DNA from: a virus
Strand: one strand, 5' to 3'
DNA: 64,000 nucleotides
Virus record (IMG/VR): IMGVR_UViG_3300030328_002122
Location: 81,195 to 145,194 of that record
Made by a program: the position numbers and the translations under genes. Below, in pieces: positions 9,901 through 19,200 of this stretch. The notes beneath the pieces were generated by a model, which was given only the letters and a program-made list of their open reading frames with translations, was not told the DNA's origin and did no database searches. Position 1 is the first letter of the stretch. Each line of letters begins with the position of its first letter.

Positions 9901-11131
9901 ATTTCCTGTAAATACAGGTATCACTCACAATGAAAGACTTTTTGATATTGGTAATAATGGTTGTAGAATATTTTTTAAAAATGGACTAATAAAAGCACAA
10001 ACTGATCAAAGTGTTCAAATGACTTACACACCTGGCACTACTGACGCTGTCTTTCCTACAAATGAATGGCATCATTATGCTCTACAAAGATCAAGTGGTA
10101 CTACAAAATTTTTTCTTGATGGTAAAGAAAAGACTAGTATTTCTGATACTGCAAATCACACATCTAATACTTGTAAGATTGGTGGTTATGGTGCTGATGA
10201 TACTAATGATAAGAAATTTCTTGGTTATATGTCTGATTTTAGAATTGTTAAGGGTGCAACTGCTCATACTGTAACATCTGCGGCCTCATATGGGGGCGGT
10301 TCTATTACTTTTGATGGAACTGGTGACTATGTAACTGGTGTGGTAACAGCAGCAGGAACTAGTGATTTTACTTTAGAATGTTGGTTCAATTTTGATGCTA
10401 CAGGACATAAAGGTATTATGCATATAGGAAATAATGCATGGAGTGGTTCTAATAGTGCTGGTATTGGTATGGCAATAAAACCATCAATAAGTGGTTATCA
10501 AATATATGCAAATGATACTTACACAAATACTAGTAATCAAGGTGTTATACCAGCTACTGGCAGTTGGCATCATGGTGCTATGGTCAGAATAGGTCAAACT
10601 ACAAGATTATATATTGATGGTATAGAAACTATATCTGTAGCAGATCCTAAAAATTATACATCAACACACATTATGATTGGTGGATTTTATAGTACATCTC
10701 AAGTAATGGATGGAAAAATTTCAGACGTAAGATATGTTGTCGGAACAGGAGTTTATAGTGGCAACTTTTCCCCACCAGCTGGAAGATTGACATTAACTGG
10801 TGGAACTTATTTGGATACAACAAATGTCAATACATCAATACCTTCTGGTCATACTAAACTTTTAACTGCAAATGAAGCAACTGGAGCTCCAAATGATGAT
10901 AGTGCATCAAGTGTATCTTTAACTGCTAATGGTGATGCAGCTGCAAATGCCGCAACACCTTTTGTTGATACAATACCATTACCAACATCAAAATCTACTG
11001 CAATAACAGGTACAGTATTATTAACTTGTCAACAAAGTACAGGCGATTTTACTGATGCAAGTTCAAGTAATCATACAATATCGCAAGGTGCTACTGGTAC
11101 AGTATTAGCAAAAAGACACCAACCATATTAG
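6980..11131 (+). CDS. Giant LamG-repeat adhesin / tail fibre protein B
   Basis: 1383 residues, with SD-like AAAGGAACA before the ATG. It has the same plan as the preceding gene: shared anchor (IARDRANRSGSDPLQI), an Ig/cadherin-like domain with LTFSASDGV, then five LamG modules marked by FTIEAWVW, WTIELWFKY, WTLETWAYF, YCVDGWFK and FTLECWFNF. Module ends carry the repeated block VYTGAFTPPSGPLTKTGGTYPS. At DNA level positions 8714-8779 and 9470-9535 are nearly identical, showing recent duplication or gene conversion between modules. Probably a host-binding fibre; the ligand cannot be inferred. Confidence 0.85.
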   Translation: MSIARDRANRSGSDPLQIDNTKLVTDSGDLKVQDVSGNEKKLIASEIHVGTGADKVILKRDSSTGKVAIQTQASGEAAEGGTVASTTVYATTALLPTNPTDGQQALVTANNFMFIAKSNGWYKIAEITNTAPTISSAGNASYQFLTDGTPVSIEITATDSEVGSALQYKYVVSSGSIGSTAAITSSATSGGTYSALAANTLTTNKFFKVTPSTTDAHAGTFSLTFSASDGVAVATSSASEFTLQFDVPGSYKVGPYNADTDYYSFPASSDFNFGSNNFTIEAWVWPDGAAADKRGSWIEWGPDDSNNVLRIFQGSSTQSASNTDNDLEAIYIVGGTDKFEIVAQDGLKPNAWNHIALQRVSNTIHLFVDGSEVGSASYSGTVDLSSWVGYLGMDKYGTDRTATGYISNVRVVNGSSAYSVTAAPHSGSILLSGGAVTTSTSTDFTMGTGDWTIELWFKYGSSSLSGNNYLLDLGSNGLRFTFTSGSIFATLNHGAGDTIDYDMVDDLGSLDTSKWYHLAFTRSGTTLKLYLDGVLKGTDTGISSNHATNTFTLGGYGGGGYNWQGGVCDLRIVKGKAVYTGAFTPPSGPLTKTGGTYPSNVNISNPSASQTIMLLGNNASSVTDTSDTPHTMSHGGSVSASSAVPIAASITKPTSGLTAVTNTKLLTMKGAEPSKVTNGGTTLASQGSSELNVTSTHIPAWGTTWTLETWAYFTSGGSYRNIFHGGAVGSAWYMARVGAAIQPYNMGFNYSNMGSTSVNQWHHIAATCNNGSFVLYIDGVSAGTATASASGTNPLGVGSSQDIRLFTNSVDSQDMTGTLSDSRVVVGTCVYTGAFTPPSGPLTRTGGTYPSNTNVNTSIPSAHTYLLTNQTSSGLVTDNSQYNATMYQLGVTTGAGYEKLLDVNSQVTAKVLTKYGDAKHDYATPFAQGSGGSAFFGTYLGANNANIGTLIPTANSDFTLGTGDYCVDGWFKNTFPVNTGITHNERLFDIGNNGCRIFFKNGLIKAQTDQSVQMTYTPGTTDAVFPTNEWHHYALQRSSGTTKFFLDGKEKTSISDTANHTSNTCKIGGYGADDTNDKKFLGYMSDFRIVKGATAHTVTSAASYGGGSITFDGTGDYVTGVVTAAGTSDFTLECWFNFDATGHKGIMHIGNNAWSGSNSAGIGMAIKPSISGYQIYANDTYTNTSNQGVIPATGSWHHGAMVRIGQTTRLYIDGIETISVADPKNYTSTHIMIGGFYSTSQVMDGKISDVRYVVGTGVYSGNFSPPAGRLTLTGGTYLDTTNVNTSIPSGHTKLLTANEATGAPNDDSASSVSLTANGDAAANAATPFVDTIPLPTSKSTAITGTVLLTCQQSTGDFTDASSSNHTISQGATGTVLAKRHQPY

Positions 11132-11136
11132 GATAG

Positions 11137-11144
11137 TATAAATA
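11137..11144 (+). promoter_or_regulatory. T4-type late promoter box TATAAATA
   Basis: TATAAATA lies just after the stop of adhesin B and 17 bases before the ATG of adhesin C, with an SD (AAGGAAT) between. It matches the T4 late promoter recognised by the gp55 sigma with gp33. A gp33 homologue is encoded at 37137. Confidence 0.65.
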
Positions 11145-11161
11145 CTTAAAAAGGAATAACT

Positions 11162-14100
11162 ATGGGAAAATCAAGAGATAGAGCTAATCGTTCTGGAAGT
11201 GATCCAGTAAATATCGGCACAACAAGGTTGGCTGTTGATTCTGGTAATGTAAAAGTCACTGCTCAAGATGGTACAACATTTAAAAAGATTTTTGCAGAAG
11301 AAGTGCAAGTAGGGGTTGGTAATAATAGAGTTATACTTAAAAGAGGTTCAGATGGAAAAGCTGAGTTTCAATCTACAGCTGATGGTGGTGGTTCAACAAC
11401 AAATTTAACAGTAGGTGGTTCTAGTACTGTAACTAATCCTTCCGATTTACCCATTACTGGAAATCAAGCTGGTGATACAATATTGGTAACATCAAATAAT
11501 AATTTGATGATCTACAATGGTTCTGGTTGGTACAAAATAGCTACCATAACTAATGCAACACCTACAATATCATCAGCTGGAAATGCGAGTTATACTTTTG
11601 CTACAGATGGTACTCCAGTAAGTATCGAAATTACAGCATCTGATCCAGAGGGTGTTGCATTACAATATAAGTATCAAGTCACAACTGGTTCTCTTGGAAG
11701 TACAGCTGCTGTAACAAATAGTGCAACATCTGGTGGAACTTATAGTGCATTAGCCGCCAATACCTATAGTAATAATAGATTTTTTAAAGTGACGCCCAGC
11801 ACAAATAGTGCTCATGCTGGTGCATTCGCAATCACATTTTCTGTAACTGATGGTGTTAATACTGCTAATTCAAGTGCATCTTCATTTACTTTGGCATTTG
11901 AGGTTTCTGGTTCATTGAGATTTGATGGTACTGGAGATTATATAACTGTTCCAAGTTCTACTAATCTCCAATTAGGATCATCAAACTTTACAGTAGAATT
12001 TTGGTTGTATTTACCTGTAGCAATTGCTAGTAATTATCAAATTTATATTGGAAAAGGGCATAATGCTGATAGCAGTAGAGAATGGTATTTAGAGGGTATG
12101 TCTGATGGAAAAATTGATTTATTTTGGTCAACTAATGGCGGTGGTTGGAGTAGTGCTGAAGTAACTGGAGTTTTACCTATAAGGACATGGCATCATATCG
12201 TTATGCAAAGAACAGGAAGTACTTTAAAGGTATATACAAACGGCAACGAATCATATGTTAATAGTTCTTTTCCAACTATTCATTCGGGCAGTCAAATATT
12301 AAACATTGGCGGGTTCAATGATGGAAGTGGACTATATTCAAATAGTTTTATGTCAAATGTAAGACTTATAAAAGGTTCTAATGCTTATACTACAACTGGT
12401 GGATCTATTAATCTTACTCCATCAAATGCAAATGTTTCTCTTGCCACAGATGCTGATTATTTGATAGGTAGTAGTGAAGATTTTACAATTGAAGCTTGGG
12501 TTTATACACCTTCAAGTTTTGCATTAAATAATGCTAAGTGGAGAACAGTTTATTTTTGTGGTACTAATGGTGCATTACAAATTGCATATGATACAGCTGG
12601 AAAACCTGTTTTTTATTCTGGAGGCAATATTATTCTTGCTACTACTGCTTCAACGGCATCAACTTGGGAACATATAGCTTTTACTAGAACTGGTTCTTCT
12701 ATGGTATTTTATCGAAATGGTGTCGCTGATGGTACAGCTACAAATAATGCAGCACATGGTGCAAATACTAATGCACATTATATTGGTGCTTATAGTGGAA
12801 CTGAAGGTGGTCTTGGTGGTTATATATCTAATTTTAGATTTGTTGTAGGTACAGGTGTATATACTGGTGCTTTTACTCCACCTCATGCTTTAACAACTAG
12901 TGGTGGAACTTATGCTTCTACTGCAAACGTAAATACATCATTTACAGCTTCACATACTATGATATTAACTGGACAAAGTTCATCTTCAGTAACAGACGCA
13001 AGCCAGAAAAATGAAACTTTAACACTAGGAAGCAGTGCAGCTGCAGCTGCAAATAGTCCATTTATTACAGTACCAACTGAACCAATAAGTGCTATATCAA
13101 ATACTATGTTATTAGTAGGAACTGAAAAAGAATCAGTTGCTGTTACAGATGGTGCATATAGTTTTGATGCAGTTACATCAAGATTAAAAACTCCAGATTC
13201 TTCAAGTGGTGCTTATAATCTTCCTGCTGATACACCAATGACACTTGAAATGTGGTATTATATGAGAGCCACTCCAGCTAATTCTGTATATCTTTGGTCA
13301 TTACACGATTATCAAGTTCATATGACTTATTATAGTAGTTATAGTAGTCACAATCAACCTCATATGCAACTTTATCTTGGTAAAGGTGGTTCTACTAGAT
13401 TGTATGGTAATGGAAATACAGGCACTTCTCTTAATACTTGGTATCATGTTGCTGTAACTAGAAATTCGAGCAATGTTTGGAATATGTATATTGATGGCGT
13501 AAAACAAACACTTGGTGCTGGTGGTGGAGCTGGTGGTTCACAAATAACTAATAATAGTGGTTGGACAGGAGCATCTGAAGCTGCAAGAATAGGAATAAAT
13601 TGTTATCCAGTAGTTTCTAGTGCTTCTTGGGCTGTAAATTCTGGTATGAATGGAGCTCTTTCAGATATAAGATGGGTCGTAGGAACTTGTGTTTATTCTG
13701 ATAGTTTTACTCCACCTTCAGGCCCATTAACAAAAACTGGTGGAACTTATCCATCAAATACAAATATCAATACATCTATAACATCTTCTCACACTAAAAT
13801 GTTAACTGCACAGAGTAGTGGTGTTGCTGGTGGTTTAGAATTTACTGGTAGTGGTGAAACTACTACTGCAAGTCATGCTGGTTTTGATTTTGGATCTAAT
13901 GATTTTACTGTAGAATTTTGGTACAAATGGAAAGATAATAGTGGGTATCAAACTCTCATAGATCAATATTATCATGTGGGGGCTCGTCATTTTTTACTTC
14001 AAGCTAATACTAGTACAACTAAATGGGGAGTATTTATAAATCAGACTCATATTGGAAGTGCTTATGAATCATCAGATGCTACTATAGGTATATGGCATCA

Positions 14101-15286
14101 TTATGCTATAGTAAGAAATGGTAGTGCGTTTAAGATGTATAGAGATGGCGTAGAAACTATATCTGCTACTGTTTCTGGATCATTAAGTGGAACAGAAGTT
14201 ACAAAATTTAATCATGCATCACATACCACTTCTGGATCAGTTAGTAATTTACGAGTGGTAAAGGGTACAGCTGTGTACACAAGTGCTGGTTTTACATTAC
14301 CAACTGGTAATTTAACTGCAATAAGTGGAACATCTTTATTGTTATTCCAAGAAAATAGTGGAACAACATTAGATGATGGTAGTACAAATAATGTTACTAT
14401 AACAAAACATAGTGGTCATAATATTATAACTGGTGGTGGCCCATATTATTGGAAAGATAATAGTGATAGTGGTTTTAGATTATCTGCATCTGGTGCTGGA
14501 AATGCTACTAAAACAACTGGTGTAACATACCCTTCAAAAGATATAAGCACACAAAATAATTCATTATCTTTTAAAGGAGATACATCACACAGCTTTGCAA
14601 CTCCATTTAGTGATGGTGGTGGTGGATCTACATTGTTTTGTGCTACTCAGACACTTGGCGGTAATCATTCGGGGCATTATGCTGATGCTCCAGATAGTGC
14701 CCAATTTAGTATGGGTACTGGTGATTTTACTATTGAGGGTTGGGTATATCCTTATGATCAACAACATAATCGAGGATTTTGGGCTTTAAGTACTACTGCT
14801 GCTGACAGTTGGAATTGGAATAGTGGAAATTCATTAGGATTTTTAAGAGGGTATGGTGATAGTGGAAATTTAGGGTTTTATGGTATTGGCAACGAACATA
14901 ACTTAACTACTACTGTTAATCCAGCGATTAATACTTGGTTTCATTTTGCCTTTGTTAGAATTTCTAACACTTTAAAGATCTATATTGATGGTGTTGAAAA
15001 GCATTCTGCAACTGATAACACTAATTATACAGGTGATGGTATAAAAATTGGTGGTCTTGGTGGTGTCGGTGGTGTAGCACATTTTAATATGTCTAATTTC
15101 AGAATTGTTAAGGGAACTGGTGTCTATACAAGTGCTTTTAGTGTACCAACTTCACCATTAACTGCTATAACAAACACAGTTTTATTAACTTGTAATGACA
15201 GTAATAAAGTTGATGATGCAAGTACATCTGGTCATGTTATCACTACTTATAATGATGTGATTGCAACAAGATTTCATCCATTCTAA
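11162..15286 (+). CDS. Giant LamG-repeat adhesin / tail fibre protein C
   Basis: 1374 residues. The N-terminal anchor and Ig/cadherin-like domain are very close to adhesin A (ALQYKYQVTTGSLGST, AITFSVTDGVNTANSS), while a 44-base stretch at 11720-11763 is identical to 7535-7578 of adhesin B. Five LamG modules follow (FTVEFWLYL, FTIEAWVYT, MTLEMWYYM, FTVEFWYKW, FTIEGWVYP). The gene has its own late promoter box. The mixed similarity to A and B suggests exchange within the array. Expected location is the tail fibre or virion surface; function is inferred from the fold only. Confidence 0.85.
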   Translation: MGKSRDRANRSGSDPVNIGTTRLAVDSGNVKVTAQDGTTFKKIFAEEVQVGVGNNRVILKRGSDGKAEFQSTADGGGSTTNLTVGGSSTVTNPSDLPITGNQAGDTILVTSNNNLMIYNGSGWYKIATITNATPTISSAGNASYTFATDGTPVSIEITASDPEGVALQYKYQVTTGSLGSTAAVTNSATSGGTYSALAANTYSNNRFFKVTPSTNSAHAGAFAITFSVTDGVNTANSSASSFTLAFEVSGSLRFDGTGDYITVPSSTNLQLGSSNFTVEFWLYLPVAIASNYQIYIGKGHNADSSREWYLEGMSDGKIDLFWSTNGGGWSSAEVTGVLPIRTWHHIVMQRTGSTLKVYTNGNESYVNSSFPTIHSGSQILNIGGFNDGSGLYSNSFMSNVRLIKGSNAYTTTGGSINLTPSNANVSLATDADYLIGSSEDFTIEAWVYTPSSFALNNAKWRTVYFCGTNGALQIAYDTAGKPVFYSGGNIILATTASTASTWEHIAFTRTGSSMVFYRNGVADGTATNNAAHGANTNAHYIGAYSGTEGGLGGYISNFRFVVGTGVYTGAFTPPHALTTSGGTYASTANVNTSFTASHTMILTGQSSSSVTDASQKNETLTLGSSAAAAANSPFITVPTEPISAISNTMLLVGTEKESVAVTDGAYSFDAVTSRLKTPDSSSGAYNLPADTPMTLEMWYYMRATPANSVYLWSLHDYQVHMTYYSSYSSHNQPHMQLYLGKGGSTRLYGNGNTGTSLNTWYHVAVTRNSSNVWNMYIDGVKQTLGAGGGAGGSQITNNSGWTGASEAARIGINCYPVVSSASWAVNSGMNGALSDIRWVVGTCVYSDSFTPPSGPLTKTGGTYPSNTNINTSITSSHTKMLTAQSSGVAGGLEFTGSGETTTASHAGFDFGSNDFTVEFWYKWKDNSGYQTLIDQYYHVGARHFLLQANTSTTKWGVFINQTHIGSAYESSDATIGIWHHYAIVRNGSAFKMYRDGVETISATVSGSLSGTEVTKFNHASHTTSGSVSNLRVVKGTAVYTSAGFTLPTGNLTAISGTSLLLFQENSGTTLDDGSTNNVTITKHSGHNIITGGGPYYWKDNSDSGFRLSASGAGNATKTTGVTYPSKDISTQNNSLSFKGDTSHSFATPFSDGGGGSTLFCATQTLGGNHSGHYADAPDSAQFSMGTGDFTIEGWVYPYDQQHNRGFWALSTTAADSWNWNSGNSLGFLRGYGDSGNLGFYGIGNEHNLTTTVNPAINTWFHFAFVRISNTLKIYIDGVEKHSATDNTNYTGDGIKIGGLGGVGGVAHFNMSNFRIVKGTGVYTSAFSVPTSPLTAITNTVLLTCNDSNKVDDASTSGHVITTYNDVIATRFHPF

Positions 15287-15303
15287 AATTAAAGGAAAAT
15301 AAA

Positions 15304-16935
15304 ATGGGAAAATATGGAAAAACAATAACAGACTCATATAAAGAAGTTTTAGAGTGGACAGAAACTACAAATGAACTTCAAGAGAAAAAGAAAGTAACCA
15401 AACGAGAAATTGATAAGTTAGAAGATGGCAATGAACATGGAATGGTTGCACTCAAACTTGCACAATCTTTTGGTACTCCTAAAGAAATTAAGACAGTTCA
15501 AGACATTAATAAAAGACATAATAGAGCTGGATCTATTGAACATAAAGATCAAAAAGAAAGAGATGCAATTATTCGTAAGTACTACGATATGGCAGAAAAA
15601 GTTGAACTTGATGAAATGAATCCAACTGATCATGTTAAGAAAAAAGGTGACAAGTATTGTGTATATAATGCAGATGGTAGTGTTGCAAAAGAGTTTGATA
15701 ATGAAGAAGATGCTAATAAATATGCGATTGACAATCACGATAAACTAATGAATGAAGAAGATAAACTTGATGAGGGTGCATTTTGGGGTCAGGATAAAAT
15801 GGTCAAGTTCTTCAAAGATGCTGATAAGAAAAAAGGTCTTGTTCAGTTGAAAAAATCCACAGGTAGTTCAACATCAACGACTGTAACAGTCAAAGCAAAA
15901 GATATTAAAAAATATGAGAAACAAGGGTTTGAATTAGATCCTTACTTTGATGACATGAGAGAAGAAGTTGAACTTGATGAGAAATACGACTTGTATCATA
16001 AGTCTTTTTCAGATGCAATGAAACACGCTGTAGACTATGCAAAAAGTAAAATGGGTATTACAGTTGATCCAAAAGAAATTGATGATAAGGTTGCAACTGG
16101 CCCGAAAAAACCTTCTGATGGTAAAACTAATAAGTATAGGTTAAAGGGTAAGGGTGGAACTTTACAAATTCAAGTATATAACAAAGGTGGATCAAAACCA
16201 TTTGAATTAAATATGTATAAAGAAGAAATTGAACTTGATGAAGCAAAGTTTCAAGTAAATTATTCAAAGAATAATAAATTGTATTCAAAAACAATAAATG
16301 CAAAAGACGAAGATGATGCAGAAGAAAAGGCAATCAAACAATTCAAGATTGATGATGACGATATTAGAAGTGTTGTTAAAGAGTCACTTACTGAAGATGC
16401 AATGATTATAGATTTGGATTATTCTAAAAATCCAAAAGGTCTTTACAACGCAGTTCTTCAAATGTCCAAAAGATTAGGTCTTACAATATACAATGCACCA
16501 CAAGCTATGAAAGACTTACAAACTAAAGGTAAAGTTAGACTTGGTGGTACAGGTGCAAACCTTGTTAAGTTTATGAAACATCTAAATGACAAAGGTATTG
16601 AACCTAGTGTTGATGTTCAAAAAGGTAAGATGAAAGAAGAACTAGACTCTAGTCTAGAGGAAAAGAAACTTACAGATGCAGAGATGAAGAAAAGAGAAGA
16701 GATCGCAAAGGCTATAGAAAAAGATGATCCAGATATGCCTATGGATAAGAAGATGGCGATTGCAACTGCAACTGCAAAGAGAGTCGCAGAGGAAGAAGAA
16801 CCAGATAAACCAGACACTGCGAAACAAGTAGATCAGATGCGTGATGATAAAAAGAAAACACGTATCGCACAATTACAACTACAGATTGCAAAAGCAACTG
16901 AAACTATTAATAAATTAAATACACAGGAGAAATAA
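15304..16935 (+). CDS. Modular acidic virion protein with repeated (V/I)ELDE linkers
   Basis: 543 residues, highly charged, starting MGKYGKTITDSYKEVLEW. Small domains are separated by similar acidic linkers: VELDE at 100-104, NEEDKLDE near 150, EEVELDE at 221-226, EEIELDE at 308-313 and EELDSSLEE at 445-453. The C-terminal module (LTDAEMKKREEIAKAIEKD...MAIATATAKRVAEE) is common in large phage virion proteins. The V/I-x-E cores resemble cleavage sites of T4-type prohead protease ([LI]-x-E), so packaging into the prohead and cleavage during maturation is possible. No enzyme motif was recognised. The SD is AAAGGAAA. Confidence 0.7.
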   Translation: MGKYGKTITDSYKEVLEWTETTNELQEKKKVTKREIDKLEDGNEHGMVALKLAQSFGTPKEIKTVQDINKRHNRAGSIEHKDQKERDAIIRKYYDMAEKVELDEMNPTDHVKKKGDKYCVYNADGSVAKEFDNEEDANKYAIDNHDKLMNEEDKLDEGAFWGQDKMVKFFKDADKKKGLVQLKKSTGSSTSTTVTVKAKDIKKYEKQGFELDPYFDDMREEVELDEKYDLYHKSFSDAMKHAVDYAKSKMGITVDPKEIDDKVATGPKKPSDGKTNKYRLKGKGGTLQIQVYNKGGSKPFELNMYKEEIELDEAKFQVNYSKNNKLYSKTINAKDEDDAEEKAIKQFKIDDDDIRSVVKESLTEDAMIIDLDYSKNPKGLYNAVLQMSKRLGLTIYNAPQAMKDLQTKGKVRLGGTGANLVKFMKHLNDKGIEPSVDVQKGKMKEELDSSLEEKKLTDAEMKKREEIAKAIEKDDPDMPMDKKMAIATATAKRVAEEEEPDKPDTAKQVDQMRDDKKKTRIAQLQLQIAKATETINKLNTQEK

Positions 16936-17589
16936 ATGTCCAAGTACTTTGAAACTAAAAAGGATAGTTTGGAACAGGCTGTGCTTGAGGCAATGTCGCC
17001 TGTACAGCCCGAAACAATTGTAGAAAAAATTGAGTATGTAGAATATAAATTTAAAAATTCTAAAGATGCAAAATCTGCTAAGTCATACTTTGAAGGAATC
17101 CAACTAATGACTTTTGATGTGAATGATGATAACATTAGTAATGGAGAACTTATGGTAGATGCTGGTAACAAAGATATGACCAAGTATCACAAAGAAGTTA
17201 TGCAAAAGTTTAAACCAAAAGTAATGACTCAAGAAAAGAAACTTACAGATGAAGATAAACTTGATGCAGTAAATCCAGACGCTGTTAAAAAGAAATTTAA
17301 AGATCGTAAGGATAAAGATATTGACAATGATGGTGATGTAGATTCATCTGATAAGTTTTTACATAAAAGACGTAAAGCAATATCAAAAGCAGTTAAAGAA
17401 CAAAGTGAAACACTAATTCAAAGAGCTGCAAATGAGATTACAAAAATGTGGGAAAAGTCTGCAAATGTAAAAAGTGAAGAAGAAATGGATGATGAAGATG
17501 ATGAAGAACCTAAGAATGGTAAAAAAACCATGACAGGTAAACCAATGTCTAAGGTTGAAACGGCCCCAAAAGACAAGATTGAGAAATAG
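16936..17589 (+). CDS. Acidic virion-associated protein with calcium-loop motif
   Basis: 217 residues, beginning directly after the previous stop. Residues about 127-140 read DKDIDNDGDVDSSD, a dockerin/EF-hand-like calcium-binding loop (DxDxDGxxD). The tail is strongly acidic (EEEMDDEDDEEPKN) followed by a basic end. Comparable proteins occur beside the modular protein in T4-like marine phages. It also carries KKLTDEDKLD, similar to the linker-flanking LTDAEM sequence of its neighbour. Probably an internal head or scaffold-like component; this rests on context rather than a recognised family. Confidence 0.65.
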   Translation: MSKYFETKKDSLEQAVLEAMSPVQPETIVEKIEYVEYKFKNSKDAKSAKSYFEGIQLMTFDVNDDNISNGELMVDAGNKDMTKYHKEVMQKFKPKVMTQEKKLTDEDKLDAVNPDAVKKKFKDRKDKDIDNDGDVDSSDKFLHKRRKAISKAVKEQSETLIQRAANEITKMWEKSANVKSEEEMDDEDDEEPKNGKKTMTGKPMSKVETAPKDKIEK

Positions 17590-17628
17590 ATAAATAGAAG
17601 AGTAAATTCTTAGAGAAGGAGAAATGAT

Positions 17629-18186
17629 ATGGCCCTATGGGGAAATTCAAGTACTGATGAGTCCAAACCAAAGTGGACTACTGATGGAAATAAAACAGCA
17701 GATAAACAAAATGTCTTTGCAACAGCGCAAGGATGGGTTATGCGTCATTATACAAAAGCTGATAAATCAACGCATTATGATGAAATTCTTTGTGCAATGA
17801 AAGGACTTCCTACTGCTCTGGCAGCTGCAACAATTACTTCTGTTCACTTTGACACGAAAACATTAGCACGAGCTGCTACTGGTAAAGTTATTGTTGTGTA
17901 TAACGAACTTGTTGATGTTACTAGTGGTGCAACTCTAGTTGTTACAGCATCTGGACAATCAAATCCAACAGCTACTGCAGCTGCACAGACAGGTACAAAT
18001 CGTGTGGAGTTCACATTTACAGTTCCTAATGCGGCAACCAATCTTTCAATTGGTGCTCAGACTCTTGGTGGTGGAAATAAAACTAAAGATGCAGGCACAA
18101 ACACTAATTCTGATAAAGTATTCGCTGCTGGTGATGTTATCGGTGCAGGCGGTAGTGGTGCAACTAAGACTATAGCAGTTGCATAA
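17629..18186 (+). CDS. Small virion structural protein (MALWG family)
   Basis: 185 residues, starting MALWGNSSTDESKPKWTTDG, a start typical of a beta-rich structural protein in T4-like cyanophages. It is rich in Ala, Thr and Gly, as are many virion surface proteins (VVTASGQSNPTATAAAQ). A strong SD (AGAAGGAGAAATGAT) precedes the ATG, consistent with abundant production. An imperfect late box (GATAAATA) lies upstream near 17590. The exact virion location is not deducible. Confidence 0.65.
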   Translation: MALWGNSSTDESKPKWTTDGNKTADKQNVFATAQGWVMRHYTKADKSTHYDEILCAMKGLPTALAAATITSVHFDTKTLARAATGKVIVVYNELVDVTSGATLVVTASGQSNPTATAAAQTGTNRVEFTFTVPNAATNLSIGAQTLGGGNKTKDAGTNTNSDKVFAAGDVIGAGGSGATKTIAVA

Positions 18187-18204
18187 TAAATAGTAAGGAT
18201 AATT

Positions 18205-18459
18205 ATGAAAAAGAATGGTAACACTTTAAGTGTTGATGATATTGAAAAAAGAAAAGAAATGTTACAAACTGATATGAAACAAGTTCAGAAACAGTTGGAA
18301 CAAACAGAAAAAATGAAGTTTCAGTTGACGGCTCAACATAATGCACTCAATGGTGCAATACAACAATGTGACTCGTTTATTGAACAATTAAGTGGGGCGA
18401 ATAACGTCAGTAGCATCCCCTCGCAAGACGATAGAGCAGTAACTACTGCTCTTAGTTGA
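18205..18459 (+). CDS. Short coiled-coil protein
   Basis: 84 residues; residues 10-65 are heptad-like and charged (IEKRKEMLQTDMKQVQKQLEQTEKM), predicting a coiled coil with QLTAQHNALNGAIQQCDSF. It is similar in style to small phage proteins that follow structural genes. SD AAGGATAATT. Function unknown. Confidence 0.65.
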   Translation: MKKNGNTLSVDDIEKRKEMLQTDMKQVQKQLEQTEKMKFQLTAQHNALNGAIQQCDSFIEQLSGANNVSSIPSQDDRAVTTALS

Positions 18460-18483
18460 GGGTTTAAAATATAGGAGATAAAA

Positions 18484-18969
18484 ATGGCTGATAAAAAAAT
18501 AACAGCGTTAACAGATTTAGGTGCAGCTATAGCAGATGTAGATTTACTACACGTTATAGATGATCCTGCTGGTAATCCAGTAAATAAAAAAGTTAGTATT
18601 GCAAATGTTTTTAACAATATTCCAACATATCTTGGATTGGGTGGAACTGCACAAACACTTACTGCAACAGGTAATCCGACAGTTGGTGCTGGTGCATCAT
18701 CAATAACATTAGTTGATTTAAGTGGTGCAAGTAGTAGTACAGCTGCAACTGGTACATTGGGTACAGGAACAAATGGTCAAATTAAAATAGTTGCAATGAA
18801 AAACGCACCTTCATCAAGTTCAGCATATACACTAACTGTAACTAATTGGGGATCAACTGCTACTGGAACTAACCAAATTGTATTAAACGCAATAGGTGAA
18901 GCTGTAGTTCTAATATGGATAGTAGATAAGTGGTATGTACTTTCAAATTTTAATGCAACCATTAGCTAA
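18484..18969 (+). CDS. Phage structural protein ([13 protein letters not shown] family)
   Basis: 161 residues. The start [20 protein letters not shown] and the following [18 protein letters not shown] are familiar from marine phage structural and fibre-associated proteins, where this segment attaches a beta-rich domain to the virion. The remainder is Ala/Thr/Gly-rich beta sequence ending in [14 protein letters not shown] is ATAGGAGATAAA. Likely a minor virion or fibre-accessory protein; partner unknown. Confidence 0.65.
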   Translation: MADKKITALTDLGAAIADVDLLHVIDDPAGNPVNKKVSIANVFNNIPTYLGLGGTAQTLTATGNPTVGAGASSITLVDLSGASSSTAATGTLGTGTNGQIKIVAMKNAPSSSSAYTLTVTNWGSTATGTNQIVLNAIGEAVVLIWIVDKWYVLSNFNATIS

Positions 18970-18983
18970 GGGAGATTAAAACT

Positions 18984-19199
18984 ATGAAAAAATCTCCTAT
19001 AGATCCTATCAGATATGGTGCAAATGGTAAACCCATATCTGAAAGTTCTGAAGTTTTACAGGAAATATTACAGGAAAATCCTAATATTGTAAAACTTCAT
19101 AAGAAAAAAGATCCAATGTTACATACTCATGATGATGGTGTGGAACATTCACATAAGGGTGGTGATAAACCACACGAACATAATGAAGAGGAAGATTAA
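18984..19199 (+). CDS. Small protein with histidine-rich acidic tail
   Basis: 71 residues. The C-terminus (MLHTHDDGVEHSHKGGDKPH) holds alternating His and acidic residues ending HNEEED, capable of metal binding. The N-terminus (KKSPIDPIRYGANGKPISESS) is not recognised. It lies one base upstream of the next start. Function unknown. Confidence 0.55.
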   Translation: MKKSPIDPIRYGANGKPISESSEVLQEILQENPNIVKLHKKKDPMLHTHDDGVEHSHKGGDKPHEHNEEED

Positions 19200-19200
19200 A

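Noticed and set aside
12246-12253. ACGAATCA inside adhesin C, and similar coding copies at 33004, 56715 and 57056
   Set aside because: They fall in coding sequence without nearby promoter boxes; a few such matches are expected by chance in a window of this size.
6222-15000. Many minus-strand and alternate-frame ORFs inside the adhesin genes
   Set aside because: They are Thr/Ser/Ile/Tyr-rich mirror translations of repeated LamG coding sequence and shift with the repeats, so they are shadows.
4068-15286. Diversity-generating retroelement acting on the adhesins
   Set aside because: No reverse transcriptase gene and no template/variable repeat pair with A-biased differences was seen; the identity patches fit simple recombination.
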